This document shows positions 26,423-36,945 of a stretch of DNA of 64,000 nt, piece by piece. Source of the DNA: Polyodon spathula (lineage: Eukaryota > Chordata > Actinopteri > Acipenseriformes > Polyodontidae); NCBI RefSeq assembly GCF_017654505.1, contig NC_054545.1:16630547-16694546 (forward strand). Direction: 5' to 3'. Within the stretch, counting starts at the first letter, position 1. Each line of letters opens with the position of its first letter. The notes under the pieces are model-generated. The model saw only the letters and a list, made by a program, of their open reading frames with translations. It was not told where the DNA came from and did no database searches. A program made the translations under genes and the position numbers.

Positions 26423-27075
26423 TTTCAACAAACAAAAAGACTTGTAACAAAAAACCACTGCTCACAGAGCGAAAATAAAAAGGTTTAAAAACTAATCTTG
26501 CACACAAAAAAGCTGACACCAACTAAACAAGTACGGTACTGGAGCTTCCAGCAGTCATAGCAATTATTTTCTTTCTGTTTACTTTTAGATTTCCTACTCA
26601 TGCTTGTTCTCGTTCTTGTTCTTCACTTCCTGAGCACCCACCCTGAGCAACACAAGCTGCAGGCTTTTATACCGGTGACCATCTCCAAATTAACACTTGA
26701 TTAGTCAATTCCGGAGAGGGTCACATTCTACTCAGGTTTTTCTTTGCATGGCCGACAGTCAATAATCACAGACTGCCGACCATGCATTCACACAAGCTAT
26801 CTGGCAGAGATGAGCTGCTAACACCGCCTCTGCCAGGACACATTCAAACCAAACAATAACAAACGGTGTGGTTTTAACTTACACAAAATATCCTATTTTA
26901 AATAACACACCATGCATTTGAAAGCAATAATAAACAAATACAAAATACAAATGCACAGGGGTGGGGAATACCCCATTCTAAAATAAACAAACAATATATT
27001 TAAACATCAGGGCTTTGCCCTGCCCCCTTTGATATGTGCAGAGCTTTTCTACCGCCCTGCTACACCGCCCTTACA
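26423..27075 (-). promoter_or_regulatory. LTR-like leader and promoter of the gag-like relic
   Basis: On the minus strand the region starts TGTAAGGGCGGTGTAGCAGG at 27075 and contains a clear TATAAAA box at 26671..26665. A pyrimidine-flanked TGTTGCTCAG lies about 25-30 nt downstream as a possible start site. The gag-like ATG follows about 260 bp below the TATA box. The order promoter, leader, gag fits a 5' LTR plus leader. The second LTR was not found, so its limits are a guess. Confidence 0.4.
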
Positions 27076-28574
27076 GTGGCACCACAGCAGTTGGATACGC
27101 AAAAGACTGCTATGTAGGATGAATTACTAAAACGAATACATAAGAAAATATGCGTTTGAATAAATTTGTGTTGTAACCGGTTATACGTCTAGCATATTTT
27201 TCAATGTTTAACCACTTCTTTAAAGTTTATGTGTTTAAAAGTTTTAAATTCCCATCCCTATAATGTAAACTCTGCATAGAGTTCTGTAACACTTTAATAT
27301 TAGAACAACAGAACCAATCAGAATGATATAGATACAATCTCAGCTGCCCCGGTGCTACCATTGCCCCTCAGCACAGAACAGTAGCATTGCCATTATAGTG
27401 CCACTGTCCTTTTGCATTACAACTGGAACGCACTGGGAATCAAAAATAGAAGATACTGTCTGAAATGAAATCCTAACAGAACAATAACAGAAATGAAATC
27501 CTATACATGTATTAATATGTCTAGTACATGCCATAGGCTAGCAATGTTATTAGTACAGATTAGCTCTAGGTTTATTAATTGAATGAATTTAATGCTTCTG
27601 CTTGTTGTTGATCTTCATTATTATCTGAAGTGGATTTGTTTTGTTTTGTGTTTTAAGTCGACTGTTATCTAAAAATCGACTTAATGATGTTGTCTTTGCA
27701 CCATGAGCTCATTGGTAATATTTATGAATGTTTTTACTCATGCGTGGAATCAAATGCAGCAACATTCACAGGGATGAAGCATTGACGATTCTAGATCACT
27801 TTATTTTAGTGACAGAAGGAGAAAGCATGTGGTTGCATACATTAGAAAGCACGTGGTTGCATACATTCTACACACAGTACCACATAGTATCATATCTCCT
27901 TCGGTCCCGATTTCTTAATTATATTTTTTGTGAATTTGAAAACAGTTTGGTTTGTGTGAACTCTGTGGAGTTCAAGAAGTTGCCCTGTCAAAAGTTGAAA
28001 CACTAATCCCAACACCAAAATCTGACAACTATCAATATCTTGGTCTTTTTTCCCTGTCCATCCACAATGACATTTAAAAATAAAAAAAATAAAAAAACAC
28101 AGAAAAATCCTTTCCTATAAACAAGAACAAAAGCTTTAGTCCCTTGAACCAGTCACTATTTATTGTTCTCTGGCAGAGCGTGAGTGAATGAAGCCTGTCA
28201 TCACGCACTTCTGCACTGCCATTACTGAATTCATTTCAAAGGGCGGTAAGAGCACTTTACTTATTGGGTTTAAATAGATGTCTTCAAATGGTATCTACTA
28301 ACAGAACACCCAGAATGTTTTCCAGGCTTAACTGCATTTCTAAAAGAAAAAAGAAATCCAGAAACTGGCCTCTAAATAGGATCCCAATGGAGAAGGTATA
28401 CAGTAGTAGCACCTCTATATCTTTCAACCCTCAGTCGTAAGATAACAGTAACACTAGATAAAGCCCTCATTTCAACTAATTTCCCTCTTCAGTGGGCAAA
28501 AACTACTTTGAATGCAATACAGTATTTGATACATAACCCTTTATAATACAGATTGCTTGATTCATTTTTATTTG
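27076..28574. other. No recognisable gene or repeat
   Basis: Non-coding sequence between the gag-like relic and a SINE. No exon was recognised. Confidence 0.4.
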
Positions 28575-28925
28575 CATTTTTTTTTATTTAGAGTGTCCAA
28601 TTATTTTACTCCCATTTCGCACGGCAATTTAGAATGTCCAATTATGTTCCCTCACCACAGCAACTGCTCACAACAGCTCAGAAGAGAATTAAAGGGCAGT
28701 TTCTGTTCTACTAGCCCCAAGAGGACAAAGGCCAGCCCTGCAGGTACATGCTTGAGCTCAGGAGACACCTGACCAGTAGGGGTCACTGTAGTGCAGGAAG
28801 GTGAAGCAGTCCCTGACAATTTTACCTCCCCAACCTGAACAAGTGCTAGGCCACGATCGTCAGCTTTGCACAGCCAGGATGAAAACATGTGCTCACCTGA
28901 CTGCATGACTCATCCTGCACACTGT
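28575..28925 (-). mobile_element. SINE family 2, minus-strand copy
   Basis: In minus orientation it shares ordered blocks with 36540..36945: TCCTGGCTGTGCAAAG, GAGCTCAAG, CACCTGCAG/ACCTGCAGGGCTGG, TTTGTCCTCT, TCTGAGCTGTTGTG and GAGGGAACATAATTGGACAT. It ends in a short A-rich tail after CACTCTAAATAAAAAAAAA. No polymerase III box could be placed confidently. The length of about 350 bp and the 3' A-rich end suit a SINE. Confidence 0.65.
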
Positions 28926-29296
28926 ACAGCCTTTACCCAAGAAGACACTCAAAGATCACAATGCTTGATTCTTGAGCAAAGCATCTTCAGAGGAAACTAT
29001 TTGTGGAAACTTGCCACACACTAACCAGTTGACATTAAAAGATAACCAACAAGGTAAGACATTTAGGTACGGTACAGTGAAAATTAAACATCAGTGTAAT
29101 AATTCTGATGATTTTAATCCAGGACTAAAATGCTAACCAGCAATCCTACAGCTTGCATACAGACACTACTCAATACTGAAACAAACCAAGCTCTCTTTGG
29201 TGCATAGAGGCATTGTATGGACATATGTGCACTGGGACCACCACAAGATCCATTCACAAATCAGCATGATGATGAAATAAACCCTGACACCCTTAC
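28926..29296. other. Start of the first coding intron of rgs6
   Basis: Sequence just 3' of the rgs6 start exon on the minus strand, beginning with the donor GTAAGG at 29296. No other feature was seen. Confidence 0.5.
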
Positions 29297-29397
29297 CTTT
29301 CTGTAGACAATCATGTTTGGAGAGTCGTCATCGGGATCTGCAGTCCCCACACCTCCTTGGTCCTTTGGTCCCTGGGCCATATCTGTACTTGACTAGG
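29297..29397 (-). CDS. rgs6: rgs6 exon with start codon (R7 RGS protein)
   Basis: A polypyrimidine-AG acceptor (CTCACTTTTTTACAG) precedes 17 nt of 5' UTR. Then comes ATG at 29380..29378 with G at -3 and +4, and 28 codons, ending AAG before a GTAAGG donor (phase 0). The peptide starts MAQGPKDQGGVG and ends DDDSPNMIVYRK. This matches the N-terminus of RGS6 as I recall it (MAQG...ADP...SSPNMIVY.K) better than RGS7. RGS6 is an R7-family GTPase-activating protein for Gi/o alpha subunits. It has DEP, GGL and RGS domains and partners Gbeta5. Only the residues before DEP are here. The acceptor shows that an upstream 5' UTR exon exists, but it was not located. Synteny with sipa1l1 on the same strand supports the call. 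RGS7 is the main alternative. Confidence 0.85.
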
Positions 29398-29458
29398 CTG
29401 TAAAAAAGTGAGACAACTATATATGAGACTGCCTACGTGCCTGCTGGGACTGCTCTAG

Positions 29459-29531
29459 GTTTCATAGACTAGCCTAATGTTATCTTAGGTAAGGCGGCCC
29501 AAGATTAGTGCTAATCTGGGTCAGTGAAACC
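29459..29531. mobile_element. Short palindromic MITE (GGTTTCA...TGAAACC)
   Basis: The ends are GGTTTCATAGACT and, inverted, GGTTTCACTGACC. Inside are the inverted blocks AGCCTAATGTTATCTTAGG and AAGATTAGTGCTAATCTGGG. The element is about 73 bp with no coding capacity. It is related to 55045..55127. It lies about 60 bp upstream of the rgs6 acceptor on the minus strand. Confidence 0.6.
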
Positions 29532-29547
29532 ATCCCTTAATGGGTCA

Positions 29548-30052
29548 GGGTGGAGAGACGGTCCATGAGTAGTAGTAGGCTCTCCGTGTGGAGTGCAGGA
29601 TGCGCCCTATAGCCTGGATGTCGCCGGTTCGAATCCAGGCTATTCCGCTGCTGACCGTGGACGGGAGGTCCCAGGGGGTGGAGTACAATTGGTGCTGCCT
29701 GGGGGGGAAGGCTTAGGTTGGTTAAGGTGTCTTCGGCTCAACATGCATCAGCAACCCCTGTAGACTGGCCGGGCACCTGCAGGCTTGCCTATAAGCTGCC
29801 CAGAGCTGCGTTGTCCTCCGACGCTGTAGCTCCGAGGTGGCTGCACGATGAGTCTGCAGTGTGTAAAGAAGTGGTCGGCTGACGGCACATGCTTCAGAGG
29901 ACAACGTGTGTTCCTCTTCGCCCTCCCGAGTCAGCGCAGGGGTGGTAGAGGTGAGCTGAGCCTAAAAATAACTGTCTACTCTAATTGGGAGAAAATGATC
30001 AAAAATAAAAAAAAAACTATTGGCGACTACTCAATTAAAAAAAAAAAAAAAA
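29548..30052 (+). mobile_element. SINE family 1, near-complete tRNA-derived copy
   Basis: The head at about 29560..29645 resembles a tRNA, with a strong B box GGTTCGAATCC (within GTCGCCGGTTCGAATCCAGG) and an A-box-like TGGAGTGCAGGA upstream. The body carries CCCTGTAGACTGGCCGGGCA, TCCTCCGACGCTGTAGCTCC and CTCCCGAGTCAGCGCAGGGG. It ends with AATTGGGAGAAAATG and A-rich runs near 30008..30052. This is a polymerase III-type retroposon of about 500 bp. The tRNA-like part lacks a proper cloverleaf, so it is not a tRNA gene. Partial copies lie at 3030..3400. Confidence 0.85.
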
Positions 30053-30743
30053 TTGTTTATAAAACAGTAAAACTGTGTGTGTCATAGCATAGGCCACCAC
30101 AGGCCAACACAAGCAAGGTCTCCGACCCTGCACTTATGCACTCCTGGAATGCAGGATGATCATATTGGTTATGGAGAGAAAACTTTTAAAACTATCTAAC
30201 ATTTCCTATGTGTTTTCTATTTTATTCTGAATCTCTGCTATGTTCCCCCAAATAAATAAATTTTTTAGACACTAATAACATGTCAGAGTGCATTTAAGAT
30301 TAAGGTTTTAAATTGTTTTTCTCTTGTCTAGGGGATTTGGAGACTGCAATATTATGCATTTGTTGGGGCTACAAGCATGCAATTTTTATATTTCACACTC
30401 GTAGTAATTTTAAATGGAGGTGATTCCTTGCCATTCACAAAGATTTCAATACAAAAGGCAGCACTTTACTGTAGTAAAAGCTTGACAGACCAATCAATCA
30501 GCTTTTTGCACCTCGTTACTGAGCGATTACCCCTGTACTGTACCTTGGCTATTCACACCCTGTATGCAGTGTTGGGCTTACAGTTTGAAAAAACAGCATT
30601 GACTGCAACATGGCTGGAAAGTGAAAAGCAATGAGCATCAGCACAAAAATTAGTTGTAAATAAAATGTCTGTTAGATGCTGTGCTCTTGCTAAAGCATGT
30701 TTGAAACTCTGTCAGTCAGCTAACAATGCAACAGTGCTGCGTT
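30053..30743. other. No recognisable gene or repeat
   Basis: Non-coding sequence following the SINE tail. No supportable feature was seen. Confidence 0.4.
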
Positions 30744-30928
30744 TTCTGTAGTTGAGGAGGAGAGTGCTGACGAAAATACAACCGAAACTGAAACTCTAAC
30801 AAGACCAGAGTCAAAGGAAGAATTCTCAGCGGTGCCTGAAACAGACACTGATGATGTAAGCTTGCGCGCTGCGCTTGTAACGCTGCGGCGCGCTGTGGAG
30901 CAGAATCAGTTTGCAGATTTTTTTTAAA
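30744..30928 (+). pseudogene. Orphan acidic coding-like fragment
   Basis: A plus-strand frame reads an acidic stretch (EEESADENTTETETL) followed by a helix-like segment, VSLRAALVTLRRAVEQNQF, then a stop. The frame may resume in DKVLLSVLAKKDFPDAY. The DNA is unusually CpG-rich around 30860..30895 (GCGCGCTGCGC). The combination recalls the C-terminal tails of domesticated or pogo-like transposases, where an acidic region is followed by a short helix, but no diagnostic motif is present. Treat it as an unassigned relic. Confidence 0.3.
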
Positions 30929-32826
30929 ATGCTGACAAAGTTCTGCTGTCCGTACTTGCAAAAAAAGATTTTCCAGATGCGTATCACAGAGTGCTTCTCT
31001 GGAAACTATTTGCAGTAATGCAGCTTACATGTACATTTCTGCACTTGTATTACTTTTTTTCATTTTTTCATTACAATATTTAATTAAAAAAAAAAAAATT
31101 GTGTAATGAGTGTCTTATAAAGAGTTTGAACCACATACACGCTTGTTTGTGTTGTTTACTGTACTGGTGATTGGGGAACATTTTAAATGTCAGGTGTATA
31201 CCTTCCATCACTTAGTTTCGTAAGGATTTGGAGGAACTGTATCATTTGTGCGTACATGATGGTCCCCCTTTGTCTTTTTTGGGAATGAGGTTCACCAGTT
31301 TGCCATCGTCATGCTTTGATGTAGATCTGCCTTTGTTTGGAATGTGTTTGTTTTAGTGGAGGTGTTACTGTAAGAAGACAATCCTCAGACGAAGCAGCTC
31401 TGTCTCTGCTGGGGGTTTACGTTAGTTGAATGGATTTAGTAGACTTTGTGAAATAAAGCTCTATGAACTACAGACCAAATACACAAAAGCTACGTGATGA
31501 TTATAGTTCTGCATAGTGCAAAATGAATCAGTATTTAAACATTGCTTTTATATACAGTATAAACATATTAACACACAGTAGATGATTATTATTGAGCATA
31601 ATTGGTTTTTTTTTAGGAATTAGGTACTTTGCTTTACTGTGCTACAACCTCATCTTTAAAAATAAGGACCATTCTCCTAACATCAATCAAATGAAAACAA
31701 AGCACTTTCACTACCTGGCGTTCAATTGAACCTGGTCTTGACTAGCATCAATCAAAACCAAAACCAAAACGTGACTGTCATAACCTGGTCTACAGAACCA
31801 AATCAACCTTAAATGGATTAAGAGGAACCTTAGTTGTGTATGTAGGTGTCTATGTGTGTGTGTCTATCCATGTATGTACACATCATCCAGAACTATTAAA
31901 CACTCAATAATGCAGCATTTTAGTTCAGTGACAGACATTTTGAGTTTCGTGATATAGGCATACAACTTTTACTTGTTTAAATTGTTCCAGTTGTGTCATT
32001 TCATTGCATGTCCACAAGCAGTGACATACACGATATATCATACACATTAAATCATGTACATATACCGTCATCTCAGATCCCGATGTCTCTTACTTATACT
32101 GTCGCCCCATTTCTTTCAGAACACTTGTTCTGTTGAATGTTCTGAAGCTAGCCCTTCTCAACCAGACAAAAGCTGTCTTCTACACACACTGGTTAAGTAA
32201 ATTCAGAAAAGCATGTCTTTCCCTTCACAGATACGCACCATACTGTACAGTACATACACACATACATGCACCCATACAGCTCTGCACATGGAATAGCTAA
32301 AATAAACACTGAAACAGCTAAAAATAACCAGTAATGTTGATAACAGGAACTTGACACTAAGATAAGGAGCTTGTAGTTCCAGAGTTTTCCCATAGCGTTA
32401 CCAGGCTTTTAAAAACGACACCTCACCTCAGAGCACAACTGTGTGTAATTCTGTGTTTTTGGACAAATCTTAAATGAAGCATCCATTACCTTAGCAACCA
32501 AAGAATGTCTGGTCCTTTCCTCTTTATTTTAATTTTATTTTCCTTAGCAACAGCAGGAAGGTAGTTTCATGGTAAAGAGAACATTTGAATAATTAAATTA
32601 TTAAATTTGCACAATTAAAAAAAAAGTGGCTGTTAGCCTGTGGTAGTATCATCTCTTGACTTCATCCAGGTTGTATTTGGTCTGTGAGTGCCTTCAGTAG
32701 TCAGCAGGTAGATAAAGTGTGACAGAAAGAGAGAAACAGAGCAAGCCAGCTGAAGTAAACCTCCCTCAGTGTGTCCCTCTAGACCAGGCTCACTGTCTTC
32801 ACTGGAAACAGAATTTATACAGCAGA
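30929..32826. other. No recognisable gene or repeat
   Basis: Intergenic AT-rich sequence with no supported feature. Confidence 0.4.
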
Positions 32827-33077
<251 letters not shown>

Positions 33078-33411
33078 ACAGGGAAGCTGAGGGAAAAGAA
33101 AATGAGCGCAAGGTTTTTGAATGCATTACAGCAGCGCCCACTGATGCTGAAAACAAGAATTTTTGCATCCTGAATAGAAGGCAGAATTGAAGGTAAATGA
33201 GGCACAGAGGCTCACAGTTTGAATAAATTAGATTCCACAAGGAATGATTTTTGACATGTCTAAGATTTTTTATCAGCTCTTATATCTTTCATAAACACAT
33301 ACCATGTAAAAACATTACCACGGAATATGATGAAATTGTGCTCCAATGGTTTGTATACAGGAACACTAAGGGGTTTATTTGATTAGCAAAGCTGTTATAT
33401 ATTTCTTTTTA

Positions 33412-35600
33412 GAGAGAGCATAGAACAGCATTGGGGAATCACCCTGGATTGCATCAACCTTCTATGAAGGTATGAAACAGAGACTAACAGAAGTAGAGTG
33501 GAGTAAAATAGAGAAAACACCCACAGAAGAAGGATGGTTGGTCTTCAAAAATGTAGTACTAGAGGCGCAAAACAATTACATCCCTAAAGTAGACAAATCT
33601 AAATGTAAAACTAAATGGCCAAAATGGTTTAATAGATCAATTAAAAAAAATATTCAGCGAAAAAAGGTACTTTACAGAGCGTTAAAAAAGGACCAAAAAG
33701 AGAGTACTCAGAAAGAGTACACGGAACTGCAAACGCAAGTCAAAAAGGAAGTTAGAAAAGCCAAGAGAGAAATAGAAATGAACATTGCTAAGGGAGCTAA
33801 AACCAATTCCAAAATGTTTTTCCATTATTACAACAGCAAAAGAACATTCAAAGAGGAGATCAAATGTTTAAGAGATACAAATGGCAAAATCGTAGATGAA
33901 GAAAAAATAGCAAATATATTAAATGATTACTTTTCATAAGTTTTTACAAAGGAAGATACTGACAACATGCCCCACATGTCATCCAGTTCCTATCCAGTTT
34001 TAAATAAATTTAGCATAACTGAGGCAGAAGTGTTAAAGGGACTAGGAGCTCTTAAAATAAACAAATCCCCTGGGCTGGATGAGATCCTCCCAGTAGTACT
34101 CAAAGAAATGAAAGAAGTAACTTACAAACCGCTAACCAAGATCACGCAGCAGTCTCTTGACACAGGGGTGGTACCGACAGACTGGAAAATTGCAAACATA
34201 ATACCGATCCACAAAAAGGGAAACAAAACTGAACCAGGTAACTACAGACCAGTAAGCCTGACTTCTATTATATGCAAACTTATGGAAACTATAATAAGAT
34301 CCAAAATGGAAAATTACCTATATGGTAACAGGGTCCTGGGAGACAGTCAACATGGTTTTAGGAAAGGGAGATCGTGTCTAACTAACTTGCTTGATTTTTT
34401 TGAGGATGCAACATCGATAATGGATAATTGCAAAGCATATGACATGGTTTATTTAGATTTCCAGAAAGCTTTTGACAAAGTCCCGCACAAAAGATTAATT
34501 CTCAATCTGAACGCAGTTGGGATTCAAGGAAACACATGTACATGGATTAGGGAGTGGTTAACATGTAGAAAACAGAAAGTACTGATTAGAGGAAAAACCT
34601 CAGAATGGAGTGTGGTAACCAATGGTGTACCACAGGGATCAGTATTAGGTCCTCTGCTATTCCTAATCTACATTAATGATTTAGATTCTGGTATAGTAAG
34701 CAAACTTGTTAAATGTGCAGACAACACAAAAGTAGGAGGAGTGGCAAACACTGTTGTAGCAGCAAAGGTCATTCAAAATGATCTAGACAAGATTCAGAAC
34801 TGGGCAGACACATGGCAAATGACATTTAATAGAGAAAAGTGTAAGGTACTGCACGCAGGAAATAAAAATGTACATTATAAATATCATATGGGAGATACTG
34901 AAATTGGAGAAGGAATCTATGAAAAAGACCTAGGAGTTTTTGTTGACTCAAAAATGTCTTCATCTAGACAATGTGGGGAAGCTATAAAAAAGGCCAACAA
35001 GATGCTCGGATACATTGTGAAAAGTGTTGAATTTAAATCAAGGGAAGTAATGTTAAAACTGTACAATGCGCTAGTAAGATCTCATCTTGAATATTGTGTG
35101 CAGTTCTGGTCACCTCGCTATAAAAAAGATATTGCTGCTCTAGAAAGAGTGCAAAGAAGCACGACCAGAATTATTCCAGGCTTAAAAGGCATGTCATATG
35201 CAGAAAGGCTAAAAGAATTGAATCTGTTCAGTCTTGAACAAAGAAGACTACGTGGCGACCTAATTCAAGCATTCAGAATTCTAAAAGGTATTGACAGTGT
35301 TGACCCAAGGGACTTTTTCAGCCTGAAATAAGAAACAAGGACCAGGGGTTACAAATGGAGATTAGACAAAGGGGCATTCAGAACAGAAAATAGGAGGCAA
35401 TTTTTTACACAGAGAATTGTGAGGGTCTGGAATCAACTCCCCAGTAATGTTGTTGAAACTGACACCCTGGGATCCTTCAAGAAGCTGCTTGATGAGATTC
35501 TGGGATCAATAAGCTACTAACAACCAAACGAGCAAGATGGGCCGAATGGCCTCCTCTCGTTTGTAAACTTTCTTATGTTCTTATGTTCTTATGTTCTATC
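33412..35600 (+). mobile_element. 5'-truncated CR1/L2-like LINE
   Basis: The element consists of an ORF2-type coding region without its endonuclease, a short 3' UTR (GATGGGCCGAATGGCCTCCT) and a tail of TTATGTTC octamers (about 35570..35598). The octamer tail and the reverse transcriptase sequence fit the CR1/L2 group of non-LTR retrotransposons. The left boundary is approximate: coding sequence is readable from roughly 33412, before the first in-frame ATG at 33472. It sits between rgs6 and sipa1l1 in the opposite orientation to both genes. Confidence 0.85.
33472..35520 (+). pseudogene. LINE ORF2 reverse transcriptase, two stops and altered active site
   Basis: One continuous frame carries the linker (KWPKWFNRSIKKNIQRKK), the fingers (INKSPGLDEILPVVLKE), IIPIHKKGNKTEPGNYRPVS, the HGFRKGRSC segment, motif A (MVYLDFQKAFDKVPHKR) with its Asp, and the palm segment NGVPQGSVLGPLLFLIYIND. 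It ends with the thumb and C-terminal region (LKELNLFSLEQRRLRGDLI). It is broken by TAA at 33937..33939, where the family has Ser, and by TAA at 35329..35331. Translation would otherwise continue to 35520. The catalytic YADD/FADD box is CADN (in KCADNTKVGG), so one catalytic Asp is Asn. The N-terminal AP endonuclease is absent. So few lesions suggest a fairly recent insertion that cannot move itself. Confidence 0.85.
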
Positions 35601-36539
35601 TGTGGCTATCCCAGAAGTTCCCCTAAAATGTTGTGGTTTATCCTGACAAGTAATAGATTGATCAAATCCACCCCCTAAGTCCACATGTTCAAGGACAGTG
35701 TGTACACTTGTAACCCTGAAGCAAAATAAAAGTAAACTGATTTAATGAGACATGTAAGTAAATATATTTATTTTTGATGTATTGAATCTTACATTGCCAT
35801 GGATCCACCAGGAGGTGAATTTGTGGTTTTCCTGTGCATGTAAGACGCTGTTGTTTCAAAAATAATAACGATGTTTTAGATTTCAGTAATTTTTCAAGGT
35901 TGCAGAGGGGTGGATAATGTGCAGATGTGTCTAAAAAGACATAAATGGAAGTGACAAAGTCAGGGTGAGTGAGTACAAAGACAGCATTTTTTTGTATTTT
36001 TTTTCTTCTGTTTTGCTAACTTCCAGTTCATGTAATCTTTCTTCTTCCAAATCATCATGTCTTCTTACTACTTTTGGGATTTTTTTTGCTGGTAATTGGT
36101 CACTGGTATTATAGTTTCTGTACATCTGTAACTGTAAACAAGATGACTACCTGTACTTTAAATTCTGTGAGGCAGCTTAGTGATTTCGAATATGTGACAT
36201 GGCTCCAACTGTCCATATCCATCCAGGATACGGAGAGCTGGAACCTTGCTCGACTAATCACATTGCTTGTTTCGCGTTTCGTTATCAGCCCTGGATTATA
36301 AATTATACTACAATATACTGTAGACCAGACCCTGATACTGATGTGAATATGGCCATCCCATTTCTTTATATCATATCAGATGGCTTGTATCAAATACTGT
36401 TAACTTACAATATATTAGAAGATGTCACATTAAAATCAGTTATACTGTTTAATTGTTGTTATTTAACCATATGTTATGAGTTGTCATTTAACTTGTGACC
36501 TAGGGGTTCCCATGTGAATCACCTGGCAAAAAGCACAGC
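35601..36539. other. No recognisable gene or repeat
   Basis: Intergenic sequence with no supported feature. Confidence 0.4.
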
Positions 36540-36945
36540 CATGTGGTCTGCAGGGTGTGTCATACAATCAGGGGAGTGCAGCTTCTTGTCCTGGCTGTGC
36601 AAAGTCGCTGGTCTTGGCTAGGGATTCTAGCAGGAGAGTCACAGAGTCTTTGTGCTCCAGTGGTTTAGGGATGCAAAACCGACAGGGACTGTTTTTCCTG
36701 ATCGCGCTACTGCAGACCCTGCCGGCCAGGTGCCTAGTGAGCTCAAGAGGACACCTGCAGAGCTGGACTTTGTCCTCTAAGGGGCGGTAGCTCACTGACA
36801 TCCACTCTCAAGTTCCTGGGTGTAAAAGAGGAAATCGGGTTGGTCGGGGGTTTGGAGAATGACCACTGACTTTCAGTTCTCCTGAGCTGTTGTGTTTGTG
36901 GAATTGCTGCAGTGAGGGAACAGAATTGGACATTGTAGATCCTTA
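36540..36945 (+). mobile_element. SINE family 2, plus-strand copy
   Basis: Plus-strand copy of the family seen inverted at 28575..28925. Shared blocks in order are GTCCTGGCTGTGCAAAG, GTGAGCTCAAGAGGACACC, TGCAGAGCTGGACTTTGTCC, CTGAGCTGTTGTGTTTG and GAGGGAACAGAATTGGACAT. Compared with the other copy it has an extra segment near 36790..36870 (CATCCACTCTCAAGTTCC...GGAGAATGACC), so the copies represent different subfamilies or an internal indel. Confidence 0.65.

Noticed and set aside
25892..26478. Plus-strand open frames over the gag-like region
   Set aside because: They run antisense to the frame carrying the CCHC knuckle and have only repetitive composition.
29615..29645. tRNA gene suggested by the GGTTCGAATCC box
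   Set aside because: The flanks do not form a cloverleaf with an acceptor stem, and the sequence continues into a SINE body and A-rich tail.
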